Assembly: GCA_001302245.1 (NCBI GenBank)
Contig: LGYU01000008.1
Coordinates: forward strand, 62,001 to 126,000
Source of the DNA: Chitinophagaceae bacterium PMP191F
GTDB taxonomy: Bacteria > Bacteroidota > Bacteroidia > Chitinophagales > Chitinophagaceae
DNA: 64,000 nt
Reading direction: 5' to 3'
Each line of letters starts with the position of its first letter. Position 1 is the stretch's first letter. The notes under the pieces are model-generated. The model was given only the letters and a program-made list of their open reading frames with translations. It did not search any database and was not told the origin of the DNA. Of this stretch, positions 44,886 through 54,029 are shown piece after piece. The position numbers were made by a program, and so were the translations under genes.

Positions 44886-46142
44886 GTGATTATTAGCGGT
44901 AAAGCCAAACTAGCGGATGCGGGAAAAAATCACCTGCCAGATCTTTCTAACATCATTGTAAAAGATTTACGTGGCTATGGTGTGGAGCAGGCTGGTATTT
45001 ATAAAGGAGGTATTGAAGCATACAAAGGCATGCTGCATAAAATACGCAGTGGTTCCATTCTTACCGAGCAGGACGCCGTTCGGCTGGTTCCCAAAACAGA
45101 AGAGACCAAAAGACGTATCCAGAAACAAATTGAGGCCCTGCTGGAAAAATTTCACGAACAAAGAAGTAAGGCAGACGAAATTCACAACAGTAAGGATATT
45201 ACCAAAGGACTGGTACCTATTAAACAGACCGAGATCAACCTGCTGAAAAACCAGTTGGATGAGATTGAAGGCAGTCGCAGTGCATTGAGCACCGAGAACA
45301 AATTCAACACGTTTAGCTGGGGTACTTATTGCTTCCTGTTTTTTTTGCTGATTGCGCTGTCATTTTACCTTTTGTACTTCTACATGAGCGTGGCCGATTT
45401 TGCCCTGAATGGCATTGATCCCTTTGTATTGTTCCAGGAAGGAAGGCTGAATATACAGTTGCTGCCCAACCTGCGCAGGCTGGTATACCTGATCATCAAC
45501 TATCCGCCCCTGATCGTTTTTCCAACCATCTTTTTTGCATTGGGTACTTCCATTCACCTGTTTTCAGAACGGGGCGAACGATACCGCAAAGTAGTGATCG
45601 GTTTACTGGCATTGGTACTGGTGGGTGATGTGCTGCTGGCTTTCCAGGTGCATACTGCCGTAAATGAAATATTGATCAAGGCTAATCGCGAAGAATTCAA
45701 ATCACTGATAGTACCCGTATTTGCCGATTCAAGATTTTACCTGGTACTGTTCCTGGGATTTGGTGTATTTGCCATCTGGAGTGCTGTATATTATTTATTA
45801 CAGATGGAATGGGCCAAACGCAACCAGATAAAAATGCGCTATACGCGCATAGCACGGTTGCAGGACGAGATACTGCAACTGGAAGAAAAAAGAATGCTGT
45901 ATGAAACAGAATTGAACCATATTGCACGACGTGTGGAAAGCCTGGGTAAGGAAAAAGACAGGATGGTGCTGCCGGTTGATACTATTGAAAAGAATATTAA
46001 TTATTTCCGCGACGGATGGAACGGATACCTCTCAACCCTGTACGGTCGTGATAAAGGAGAAGAACAGATCAAGCTGATCAATGAGGCTACAGAAAGTTAT
46101 GTGGGAGAGCTGAAAGAATTCCAGGAATCGTACTTTAAATAA
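44886..46142 (+). CDS. Coiled-coil membrane protein of unknown function (envelope module gene 1)
   Basis: Not a family I recognise. The N-terminal region (residues 1-55) contains a short globular part, VKDLRGYGVEQAGIYKGGIE. A coiled coil rich in Lys, Glu and Gln follows to about residue 135, then four membrane helices (centred near 150, 205, 235 and 285). A second long coiled coil (RLQDEILQLEEKRMLYETEL) and the tail YVGELKEFQESYFK end it. The frame is open to a TTG at 44844, but that lies inside the -7 box, so I prefer the GTG at 44886 (about 418 aa). It overlaps nothing and is 6 bp from the next gene. Confidence 0.8.
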   Translation: MIISGKAKLADAGKNHLPDLSNIIVKDLRGYGVEQAGIYKGGIEAYKGMLHKIRSGSILTEQDAVRLVPKTEETKRRIQKQIEALLEKFHEQRSKADEIHNSKDITKGLVPIKQTEINLLKNQLDEIEGSRSALSTENKFNTFSWGTYCFLFFLLIALSFYLLYFYMSVADFALNGIDPFVLFQEGRLNIQLLPNLRRLVYLIINYPPLIVFPTIFFALGTSIHLFSERGERYRKVVIGLLALVLVGDVLLAFQVHTAVNEILIKANREEFKSLIVPVFADSRFYLVLFLGFGVFAIWSAVYYLLQMEWAKRNQIKMRYTRIARLQDEILQLEEKRMLYETELNHIARRVESLGKEKDRMVLPVDTIEKNINYFRDGWNGYLSTLYGRDKGEEQIKLINEATESYVGELKEFQESYFK

Positions 46143-46148
46143 ACTCAC

Positions 46149-47282
46149 ATGCTGCGCTACACGATATCAATATTTTTACTGGCCGCTTTATCGTTTACTG
46201 CATGTAATGAATTTCAGCAGGCAGTGCAGGATGCAAAAAAACCGGTTACTGCTCCGCCGAAGGACAATTACATTGTTTTACTGGATCTAAGTGATCGCAT
46301 TTTACAGAACAACCAGCAACAGGTAGCTAAGGATCTTACCATCATCAATTCTATTTATACGGGGTTCAAACTGAAACTTGCCGAAAAAGATCCTACCCGC
46401 CTGTATTATACAGTGACGGACAAACTGAAGATATTGATCGCTCCGCAGAAAAGCACGCCCAAAAACCTGTATGATGAGGTTGGTACCCTGCGTGTGGAAC
46501 TGGCTTCAGAACAACCTGAAAAAAGAGCAGCAGCCATTGACGGTGGTGAAAAAACAATTGCCGGAACCCTGCCGGATATTTACAAACAGGCTGTGATCAG
46601 TAATAACAGCAAGGCCTATTCGGGAGCAGACATCTGGAAATATTTTAATGAAGACCTGCAGGATGACCTGGATAAAGCAGCACACAATACTTTGTTTATT
46701 GTTACCGACGGGTACATGAATTTTGAAAGCGCGTCAGATAAAACTGTACAGAACAACCGGTTCACCTCCTGTGCACAGATCATTGCCAAACTGAAAAAGA
46801 GCGCAGACTGGAACCAGAAATTTGATTCGGGTGATTTTGGCTTGCTACCCACCGGGAAAAAATTCAGCAATCTGCAGGTGGTATTGCTGGAAGTAGAACC
46901 CAAACAGGACTGGAATGAAGAATACAGCCTGCTGCAGAAAATATGGGGCAAATGGTTTACAGAAATGGGTATTACCAATTACCATTTTGTGAAGAACGAT
47001 AACATCAATGAAATAAAGGAATCGCTGGAAAAGATCATGCAGGTAAAACTGGCTGGCACGCTGAGGCCTGTACAATGGCAACCTGTTATGGACATTGACA
47101 GCAATCTGGCTGCCGCTGCAAGCGGAGATGTTGCAATGACCGACAATACGGGGTCAAAAAAAAAAGATGCTGCAATAATTACTGATACATCCGATATCCA
47201 CCGGAAAACGACCAAAAAGAATCCGCCGGCAAAAACAATTACCAAACCAAAACAAGAGGTCCATTTTGGGCCTGTTTACTAA
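46149..47282 (+). CDS. Lipoprotein with vWA-like domain (envelope module gene 2)
   Basis: Exported lipoprotein: signal peptide and lipobox FTAC with the acylated Cys at residue 19. The mature part reads like a von Willebrand A-type fold, with NYIVLLDLSDRIL as the first strand and a DxS-like metal motif, and a later strand NTLFIVTDGYMNF. The last 50 residues are a Lys/Thr/Pro-rich tail (IHRKTTKKNPPAKTITKPKQ), probably unstructured and possibly wall-contacting. Function unknown. It lies between the coiled-coil membrane protein and the OmpA-like lipoprotein with tiny gaps, so one transcript is likely. Confidence 0.8.
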   Translation: MLRYTISIFLLAALSFTACNEFQQAVQDAKKPVTAPPKDNYIVLLDLSDRILQNNQQQVAKDLTIINSIYTGFKLKLAEKDPTRLYYTVTDKLKILIAPQKSTPKNLYDEVGTLRVELASEQPEKRAAAIDGGEKTIAGTLPDIYKQAVISNNSKAYSGADIWKYFNEDLQDDLDKAAHNTLFIVTDGYMNFESASDKTVQNNRFTSCAQIIAKLKKSADWNQKFDSGDFGLLPTGKKFSNLQVVLLEVEPKQDWNEEYSLLQKIWGKWFTEMGITNYHFVKNDNINEIKESLEKIMQVKLAGTLRPVQWQPVMDIDSNLAAAASGDVAMTDNTGSKKKDAAIITDTSDIHRKTTKKNPPAKTITKPKQEVHFGPVY

Positions 47283-47283
47283 A

Positions 47284-48201
47284 ATGCTTTTTATGCAACG
47301 CAATCTTTTCTGGTGCGGAAGTCTGTGTATCATATTGCTGTTTGCTTCCTGCGCCAGCAGCCGTAAGGTAGAAAGTTTAACCAAGGCTACACAGGAAGCG
47401 CTGGAATTGGTAAAGCGCGAAGCACAACGTGCTATAGAACTAACCAACCAGCAGATCCGCAATCACCAGGTAGATCCTGATATTGGTAAGGAAGTGATAG
47501 AAAATCTGCAGGTAACGGAAAAGAAAGTAAATGCACAACTGGCACAGGCTGCCGAGGTGGAGAAAAGCGGCAGTAAAGATGCACAATTGAAATTTGCTGA
47601 AAGAAGCAATGTGATTATACAAAGCGCACTGACAGACCTGAAATCGCTGAACGACCTGTATGACGTGGCTACTTTTTCACAGTTTGAAACGGCTACTTTC
47701 TTCCCTTCAGGCGGCTATAATATACCGGCCGAAAAGATGGATGAAGCAAAGGCATCCATTGAGCCCATTGCACAGCGTATTATTAAATTTATTGGTGAGC
47801 ACCCGTCACAACGGTTTGTAGCAGTAGTGGTATTATACGGATTTTCTGATGAAACACCGGTAAGCAAAGAGACCGGCCTGTACCAGACCATTCTGGATAA
47901 GATGGATATTGCCAACCCTACGCGTCAGCAAATGAATATTAAATTATCAGAACTGCGTGCCAAAACCATTGCCAAACTGCTGGTAGATGTTATTAAGGTA
48001 AATGAAGGATTAATTCCCGACCCCCATCTGATCAACTATGATATTAAATGGTTGGGTAAGGGGGAAGAATTACCCTATCCCGACAGGATCAAGAACTATG
48101 CAGCCAGTGATAAAAGAAGAAGACTGGTGTCGCTGATCTGGAACGTATTGCCCGGGTCATTGTATATTAAAAATATTGACGATCAAACCGGTATTAAGTA
48201 G
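47284..48201 (+). CDS. OmpA-like lipoprotein with helical N-terminal region (envelope module gene 3)
   Basis: Exported lipoprotein: signal peptide ending at the lipobox FASCASS. Residues 35-120 form a long helical, coiled-coil-like region (LTKATQEALELVKREAQRAI). The C-terminal half resembles an OmpA/Pal peptidoglycan-binding domain with an insertion: RFVAVVVLYGFSDET, then LSELRAKTIAKLLVDVIK and DKRRRLVSLIW. The start could be the ATG at 47284 or 47293. The previous gene stops at 47282, so translational coupling is likely. Together with its neighbours it would link membrane, outer layer and wall (inference). Confidence 0.8.
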   Translation: MLFMQRNLFWCGSLCIILLFASCASSRKVESLTKATQEALELVKREAQRAIELTNQQIRNHQVDPDIGKEVIENLQVTEKKVNAQLAQAAEVEKSGSKDAQLKFAERSNVIIQSALTDLKSLNDLYDVATFSQFETATFFPSGGYNIPAEKMDEAKASIEPIAQRIIKFIGEHPSQRFVAVVVLYGFSDETPVSKETGLYQTILDKMDIANPTRQQMNIKLSELRAKTIAKLLVDVIKVNEGLIPDPHLINYDIKWLGKGEELPYPDRIKNYAASDKRRRLVSLIWNVLPGSLYIKNIDDQTGIK

Positions 48202-48285
48202 CAGACTAACCTTCCATTCATAGTGCTTATGCGCACATACAGTTGTCTTGTGTATACAGGACAACTGTTTTATTGTACAGAGGAA

Positions 48286-48720
48286 TTAGCTGCTGTGGTC
48301 GGTAATGATCACCCACTGTCCGTTGATCTTCCGGAACAACAGGTTGTAATGACCACTTATATTGCCTACAGAACGTGTTAAAGCCCATTTGCCTACTACA
48401 AAAAAATATTCAGGAGAAAGTCGTTGTACTTTGATGAGTGTAAATTCCAGTTGCCCCATCTGTTCGGGAGAACTATATCCTTTTTTATAGTTGTTCAGGG
48501 TATTCTGATAACCATAGGTAACACCGCTTTTGCCAATGAACATCAGTGAATCGCTTTGCCAGTAACCTTTCATAAAATCATCCAGGTTGCCACGGTTCCA
48601 CGCTGCCGTTTGTTCGCTTAAGATCTGTCGTATAGTGGTTTCATCCTTATCGGTTTTCTGGGCACTAACCCAAACCGGCAACAGGAAAAAAAGCGCCCAT
48701 ATTGTGTTGGCTATTTTCAT
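48286..48720 (-). CDS. Secreted SnoaL/DUF4440-like protein
   Basis: Exported small protein of the NTF2-like superfamily. A signal peptide (MKIANTIWALFFLLPVWVSA) is followed by the DUF4440-type pattern: ILSEQTAAWNRGNLDDFMKG, a central GYWQSDSLMFIGKSG, and a final NLLFRKINGQWVIITDHSS. No catalytic residues can be assigned. The frame is open to 48780, but the ATG at 48720 begins the signal peptide. It is convergent with the envelope module. Confidence 0.87.
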   Translation of the reverse strand: MKIANTIWALFFLLPVWVSAQKTDKDETTIRQILSEQTAAWNRGNLDDFMKGYWQSDSLMFIGKSGVTYGYQNTLNNYKKGYSSPEQMGQLEFTLIKVQRLSPEYFFVVGKWALTRSVGNISGHYNLLFRKINGQWVIITDHSS

Positions 48721-48780
48721 ATACGTTTTATTGATCTTTTGAAGATAGCACGAACACCGCAAACCTGTTATAACAGGCAT

Positions 48781-48804
48781 AAAAAAAGCTGCCCTAAAGC
48801 AGCT
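48781..48804 (-). terminator. Intrinsic terminator of the leftward sugar-island genes
   Basis: On the minus strand AGCTGC and GCAGCT pair around TTTAGG, followed by a run of seven T. It lies 27 bp after the stop of the sugar isomerase gene. Confidence 0.8.
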
Positions 48805-48830
48805 GACCGATCAGATTTCAGTGTTAACAG

Positions 48831-49718
48831 TTAAAACTTGAATTTTTTCATATAAGCAGCACCTGCTTCTGCGCTTTTCAGCGGCGTGGTATTATCATAG
48901 CGTTCCTGTTCTACGATATAATACTGCATACCCTGCTTTTTAGCTTCGTTCAGTATTTTTTTGAAATCAATAGCACCCGTGCCCAGATCAACAGAGGCAT
49001 TGGTTTCTGTAACTGCAACCCCTTTAGCGCGATCTTTCACATGACAGAGACGGAAACGATTCGGATATTTTTTCAACCAGGAAATAGGATCTGCACCTGC
49101 TGTTACCACCCAGTAAATATCCATTTCAAAATCTACCAGCGCGGCATCTGTTTTCTGCATAAAGATGTCCTGCGGCATATGACCATCCAGTGCTGTGAAA
49201 GAATAACCGTGGTTGTGATAGGCAAAACGGATCCCGTTCTTTTTACAGATCTCACCGCGTTTGTTAAATTCATCAGCAAAGCGTTTGTAATCATCCAGCG
49301 ATTTCTGTGCGCCGAGATACGGACAGATCAGGTATTTCATACCGATCTCTGCTGCTTCAGCTGCCTTTTTCTCAAAATCTTTATTGATGTCGCAGTGTGT
49401 AGACACAAAGTTTAAACCAATATCATCCAGGTATTTTTTGAACTCAGTGTTTTTCATGCCCCAGAAAATACCCTGCGGACCTTCGTATCCTTCAACCTGT
49501 TTGTAACCAAAAGAGGCTACCTGTTTCAATACACCTTTGGGATCTTTGGGCAGATCTGTACGGAGCGTATATAACTGTAATCCGAAATTTTTGATAGCAC
49601 CATTGGTTTCAAACAAGCTCTCGCCCAGGTTACCCATTGCATTGGCATAAGAACCGATGGCCAGCCCCGACGCCACCATGCTGCCTGTTTTCAAAAAATT
49701 TCTGCGACTGTATGTCAT
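48831..49718 (-). CDS. Tat-exported sugar phosphate isomerase/epimerase-like TIM barrel protein
   Basis: AP-endonuclease-2-type TIM barrel of the sugar isomerase/epimerase group, 295 aa. A twin-arginine signal, YSRRNFLKTG, marks it for export. The barrel strands include NFGLQLYTLRTDL, YEGPQGIFWGM, AYHNHGYSF and VDFEMDIYWVVTAGAD, with acidic and His residues of the metal site. Members of this group isomerise or epimerise keto sugars. It is the last gene of the leftward block with the GMC dehydrogenases, which supports a periplasmic role on oxidised sugars (inference). Confidence 0.9.
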   Translation of the reverse strand: MTYSRRNFLKTGSMVASGLAIGSYANAMGNLGESLFETNGAIKNFGLQLYTLRTDLPKDPKGVLKQVASFGYKQVEGYEGPQGIFWGMKNTEFKKYLDDIGLNFVSTHCDINKDFEKKAAEAAEIGMKYLICPYLGAQKSLDDYKRFADEFNKRGEICKKNGIRFAYHNHGYSFTALDGHMPQDIFMQKTDAALVDFEMDIYWVVTAGADPISWLKKYPNRFRLCHVKDRAKGVAVTETNASVDLGTGAIDFKKILNEAKKQGMQYYIVEQERYDNTTPLKSAEAGAAYMKKFKF

Positions 49719-49759
49719 AGTATAAAATAGTTAATGATGGAAAAGAAATTTTTCTGCAC

Positions 49760-50332
49760 CTATATTGCCCAGGCCTTGTCACCTTTTTTGTAGGGAATGC
49801 AACCTTCGTACCGGCCGGGTATCGCTACATAGCGCAATGCTTTGGTAGCACCCACTTCCGAACTGAAATAACCCAGCAATGTCAACTGTTTTATCAGGGT
49901 AAAATAATGGGTGGGATCCTCTGATTTTTTCTTGCTGGTGTATTCTTTCCGTTCTTTATCCAGTTCTGTCAGCAATTCTTTACGCTGTTCGGGCGATAGG
50001 CTCATGAAGTTTTCCTTATACTTCTGTTTGCTGATCTCGTTGATCTTTTTCATACCCTCCAGGAAGATCTGCTGGTTTTTCTGATCGTAGCAGTCATTCA
50101 CAAATACGTTCATGAACTCACCTACTTTTGCTTCTTTGGCACCGGGCGTATCTGTAGCCGGAATGATGGTTTCTGCTACCTCATTAAGGAAGTCAATATC
50201 GTACTGTGAAAACTTCAGTGTTGTACCCAGTTCTTTGTCGCTGGGTTTGCAACCGGTCAGAAAAAACTCGGCACCCACAATGGTACCACCCAGTATCAAT
50301 GCTACACGAGACAATGCGGTTCTTCTATCCAT
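49760..50332 (-). CDS. Gluconate 2-dehydrogenase subunit 3 family protein (GMC partner subunit)
   Basis: Small subunit that accompanies membrane-bound GMC dehydrogenases. The N-terminus MDRRTALSRVALILGG is Tat-like, and FFLTGCKPS contains a lipobox, so the subunit is probably exported by Tat and lipid-anchored. The body shows the family pattern ETIIPATDTPGAKEAKV, FVNDCYD and TLLGYFSSEVGATKALRY. Both GMC large subunits lack signal peptides, so this subunit probably carries them across as a hitch-hiker, as known for related FAD glucose dehydrogenases. It is 93 bp from the GMC gene at 50426 on the same strand. Confidence 0.9.
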   Translation of the reverse strand: MDRRTALSRVALILGGTIVGAEFFLTGCKPSDKELGTTLKFSQYDIDFLNEVAETIIPATDTPGAKEAKVGEFMNVFVNDCYDQKNQQIFLEGMKKINEISKQKYKENFMSLSPEQRKELLTELDKERKEYTSKKKSEDPTHYFTLIKQLTLLGYFSSEVGATKALRYVAIPGRYEGCIPYKKGDKAWAI

Positions 50333-50425
50333 GAGTATAATTATTTAATTAGTTGATTTACCAAAGTGCGCATGCTTCCTATTGTATGTTACTGTATTGC
50401 ATCTGCGCATGAGGTAATTAGCACA

Positions 50426-52138
50426 TTATAAATTACCTTTCTTCAGCTCACTTACTGCAAAGTCACAAGCTCTTGCTGTAAGTGCCATATATGTCAACGA
50501 TGGGTTTTGACAGGCAGATGAAGCCATACAAGAACCATCGGTGATAAATACATTTTTTACTTCGTGCATCTGGTTCCATTTGTTCAGTACCGAAGTTTTT
50601 GGGTCGCGGCCCATACGTGCAGTACCCATTTCGTGAATACAGAAACCGGGTGCCGGACTTTTGTCGTACGATGTAACATTTTTAATACCCGCAGCCTCCA
50701 GCATTTCAACAGCACTTTCGCGCATGTCTTTCCGCATAGCCTTTTCGTTTTCCTTGAACTCGCATTCAATGGAAAGCGTAGGCAGTCCCCATTTATCTTT
50801 CTGCTCTTTGTTCAGTGTTGCCTTGTTTTCATAATACGGCAGGTGTTCACCCCATGAACCAATGCCCATGTGCCAGTTGCCTGGTTCCAGCATGTGTTCT
50901 TTCAATTCAACACCAATGCTATCATTAGCGCCGGTTCTTCCACGTCCACCACCGCCCTGGTAGCCAAACCCACGCACATAATCTGTACGGCGCGTTTTGT
51001 CGTTGATGTTCCTGAAACGGGGAATGTAAATACCATTGGGTCTGCGGCCATAATAATACTGATCCAGGAAGCCATCAAATTCACCACTGGCGCCTACACC
51101 GTAGTGATGATCCATCAGGTTGTGGCCTACCTGCAGGCTGCTGTTGCCCAATCCTTCCGGAAAAGCATCCGACACCGAATTCAATAATATGTGTGTAGTG
51201 CCCAGCGTAGAAGCGTTCAGGAAAATAATGGGTGCGTAATATTCTTCTGTTTGCAGGGTTTCCGAATCAAGAATGCGCACTCCGGTGGCTTTTTTCTTAT
51301 CCTTATCATACAACACTTCCAGTACAATGGAGTAGGGACGCAAGGTAAGATTGCCGGTTGCCTTTGCTGCCGGCAGAGTGGCACTGTTACTGCTGAAATA
51401 ACCGCCAAACGGACAACCCTCATGGCAACGGTTCCTGAACTGGCAGGGACCACGATTGCCCACACGTTGTGTATGATTCGCAGAGCGACCGATGATCATC
51501 ACCCTGTCTGAGAATTTTTCTTTAATACGTGCTGCCACATGTTTTTCAATACAGTTCATTTCCATGGCAGGCAGAAAATCGCTGTCCGGCAACTGTGGCA
51601 GCCCTTCGCGGGAGCCGCTGATACCAACAAATTTTTCCACGTAGCTGTACCAGGGTTCAACGTCTTTATAGCGGATGGGCCAATCTGTACCGTGACCATC
51701 TTTCAGGTTGGCTTCAAAATCAACATCACTCCACCGGTAACACTGGCGGCCCCACATCAGTGAGCGGCCTCCTACATGGTTCCCACGGATCCAGTCGAAT
51801 GGTTTTACCTGTGTGTAAGGATTCTCAATATCGTTTACAAAGAATTTGCCCGATACTTCATTGAAGGCGTAGCATTTACTCTGGATGGGACTTTGTTTTT
51901 TTATTTCCTGTGGTACACTGTTGTGGTGTGTCAGTTCCCACGGATTTTTTTCAGTACCGGTATAATCTTTTACATGTTCCACATTTCGACCTCTTTCCAG
52001 TACAAGGGTTTTCAGTCCTTTTTCGCACAGCTCTTTAGCTGCCCAACCGCCACTGATACCGCTACCTACCACAATAGCATCATAGGTATTCTGGATCGTA
52101 GCTTTGTTATTAATGTTTGCGGTGCTATCCCCGGGCAT
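50426..52138 (-). CDS. GMC oxidoreductase with three-cysteine site (paralogue 1)
   Basis: FAD-dependent glucose-methanol-choline dehydrogenase, 570 aa, predicted to oxidise sugars or glycosides at C3. The FAD fold is IVVGSGISGGWAAKEL, and the active His is in GFCIHEMGTARMG with the partner Asn in NPSLTYMAL. A CX5CX3C set (C232, C238, C242 in CQFRNRCHEGCPFGG) matches the spacing reported for the [3Fe-4S] site of bacterial FAD glucose dehydrogenases. There is no signal peptide. It is followed by the small Tat/lipoprotein subunit and preceded by a close paralogue. Confidence 0.93.
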   Translation of the reverse strand: MPGDSTANINNKATIQNTYDAIVVGSGISGGWAAKELCEKGLKTLVLERGRNVEHVKDYTGTEKNPWELTHHNSVPQEIKKQSPIQSKCYAFNEVSGKFFVNDIENPYTQVKPFDWIRGNHVGGRSLMWGRQCYRWSDVDFEANLKDGHGTDWPIRYKDVEPWYSYVEKFVGISGSREGLPQLPDSDFLPAMEMNCIEKHVAARIKEKFSDRVMIIGRSANHTQRVGNRGPCQFRNRCHEGCPFGGYFSSNSATLPAAKATGNLTLRPYSIVLEVLYDKDKKKATGVRILDSETLQTEEYYAPIIFLNASTLGTTHILLNSVSDAFPEGLGNSSLQVGHNLMDHHYGVGASGEFDGFLDQYYYGRRPNGIYIPRFRNINDKTRRTDYVRGFGYQGGGGRGRTGANDSIGVELKEHMLEPGNWHMGIGSWGEHLPYYENKATLNKEQKDKWGLPTLSIECEFKENEKAMRKDMRESAVEMLEAAGIKNVTSYDKSPAPGFCIHEMGTARMGRDPKTSVLNKWNQMHEVKNVFITDGSCMASSACQNPSLTYMALTARACDFAVSELKKGNL

Positions 52139-52238
52139 AGATTCAATTTGACAATTAGGGTAATTTAAAAATGTTGGTATGCTTTCAGGATGAAACCTGG
52201 AATCTTTGTATTTTCATTAGCATATTTTCACATTTGTT

Positions 52239-53936
52239 TTATAAGTTTCCTTTTTTTAATTCTTCCACCGCATGATTGGCGGCACGTGCAGTGAGTGCCA
52301 TGTATGTAAGCGACGGGTTTACACAGGATGCTGATGTCATACAGGCGCCATCGGTAACAAATACGTTTTTGGCATCCCATACCTGGTTCCACTGGTTCAG
52401 TACCGATGTTTTAGGATCGCGACCCATACGGGCGGTACCCATTTCGTGAATGCCACGACCCAGGATGGCATTGCTATCCCAGCCACGTACATTTTTAACA
52501 CCGGCAGCTTCCAGCATCTCTACGGCATCCTGCTGCATATCCTTGCGCATTTTGATCTCGTTGTCTTTCAACTCTGCATCGATGGCAAGAACATTCAGGC
52601 CCCATTTATCTTTTTTGGTTTTATCCAGTGTTACTTTATTGGAAGGATCGGGCAATACTTCACCAAAACCACCCATGCCCATTGTCCATGCACCGGGTTC
52701 GGTCAGCGCTTCTTTCAGTTCTACACCAATGGTAAGCTCAGGAATTTCGCGTTTCCAGTCCTGGCGACTGGCACCTCCCTGGTAACCAAATCCGCGCAGG
52801 TAATCTCTTTTTTCATTGCGGATATTCCTGAAACGTGGAATATAAATACCGTTGGCTCTGCGACCATAATAGTATTTGTCTTCATAGCCTTCTACCATAC
52901 CCGAAGCGCCCACTCCCAGGTGATGGTCCATCAGGTTTTGACCTAGTGAATTGCCGCTGCTGCCCAGCCCACCGGGCCAGATATCGTTGGCAGAGTTCAT
53001 CAGTATCCAGGTAGAGTTCAGTGTAGAAGCATTCAGGAAAATAATTTTTGCCTTGTACACATAGGTCTTGTTGGTTTCGGCATCCAGCACTTCCACGCCG
53101 GTAGCTTTTTTAGAATCCTTATCGTACAACACCTGTGTTACAATGGAGAAAGGACGCAGTGTAAGATTGCCGGTAGCCATTGCTGCAGGCAGCGTAGATG
53201 ATTGCGTGCTGAAGTAGGCGCCAAACGGGCAACCCAGCCAGCATTTGTTGCGGAACTGGCATTTGGTGCGGCCGGCAACAGGCGCGGTAAGATTGGCCGT
53301 ACGGCCAATGATCATCAACCGGTCACCTTTGTAATGATCTTTGATACGCGCTGCCACATCTTTTTCCACGCAGTTCATTTCCATGGGAGGAAGGAACTGC
53401 CCATCCGGTAAATGCGGTATACCTTCTTTTGAACCACTGATACCGGCAAATGTTTCCACATAGTCGTACCAGGCAGCAATATCTTTATAGCGAATGGGCC
53501 AGTCAACCCCAATACCATCTTTGGCATTGGCTTCAAAATCAAGATCGCTCCAGCGGTAACTCTGGCGTCCCCACATTAAGGAGCGACCGCCCACATGATA
53601 ACCGCGGAACCAATCGAAACGTTTTACTTCGGTATAAGGGCATTCCTCATCCTTGGCCCAGTAATCGAGATTTACTTCGTTGAGTGTATACTCCCTGCTG
53701 AGTACGGGATACTCTGAGATCATTTTCTGTGTACGTCCACCACCCGGGGCCATGCTGCCACGATGGGGGAAATCCCAGGATTCTTTATTGGCATTCACAT
53801 AGTCCTTGATGTGTTCAATATTGCGTCCACGTTCCAGCAATAATACTTTTAGTCCTTTTTCGGTAAGCTCTTTGGCGGCCCAGCCTCCACTGATTCCGCT
53901 TCCTACTACAATGGCATCGTATACATTTTCCGGCAT
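52239..53936 (-). CDS. GMC oxidoreductase with three-cysteine site (paralogue 2)
   Basis: Second GMC dehydrogenase, 565 aa, clearly homologous to paralogue 1 but divergent enough for a different substrate. It keeps the FAD fold (IVVGSGISGGWAAKEL), the His region GIHEMGTARMG, NPSLTYMAL, and the CX5CX3C set at C226, C232 and C236 (CQFRNKCWLGCPFG). It also lacks a signal peptide, so both paralogues probably share the one small subunit. It is upstream in the leftward transcript, with a 100-bp gap to paralogue 1. Confidence 0.93.
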   Translation of the reverse strand: MPENVYDAIVVGSGISGGWAAKELTEKGLKVLLLERGRNIEHIKDYVNANKESWDFPHRGSMAPGGGRTQKMISEYPVLSREYTLNEVNLDYWAKDEECPYTEVKRFDWFRGYHVGGRSLMWGRQSYRWSDLDFEANAKDGIGVDWPIRYKDIAAWYDYVETFAGISGSKEGIPHLPDGQFLPPMEMNCVEKDVAARIKDHYKGDRLMIIGRTANLTAPVAGRTKCQFRNKCWLGCPFGAYFSTQSSTLPAAMATGNLTLRPFSIVTQVLYDKDSKKATGVEVLDAETNKTYVYKAKIIFLNASTLNSTWILMNSANDIWPGGLGSSGNSLGQNLMDHHLGVGASGMVEGYEDKYYYGRRANGIYIPRFRNIRNEKRDYLRGFGYQGGASRQDWKREIPELTIGVELKEALTEPGAWTMGMGGFGEVLPDPSNKVTLDKTKKDKWGLNVLAIDAELKDNEIKMRKDMQQDAVEMLEAAGVKNVRGWDSNAILGRGIHEMGTARMGRDPKTSVLNQWNQVWDAKNVFVTDGACMTSASCVNPSLTYMALTARAANHAVEELKKGNL

Positions 53937-54029
53937 GCAATCAACATTTTAGCACAGGTGAGTTGAAAATAAATTACCCGATCAACAACTGCAAGCAGGC
54001 TGATCAATTATATTCTGGTCAGTTATCTT

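Noticed and set aside
50426-53936. The two GMC genes as one split gene or an assembly duplication
   Set aside because: Both are full length with complete FAD and active-site motifs and differ along their whole lengths.
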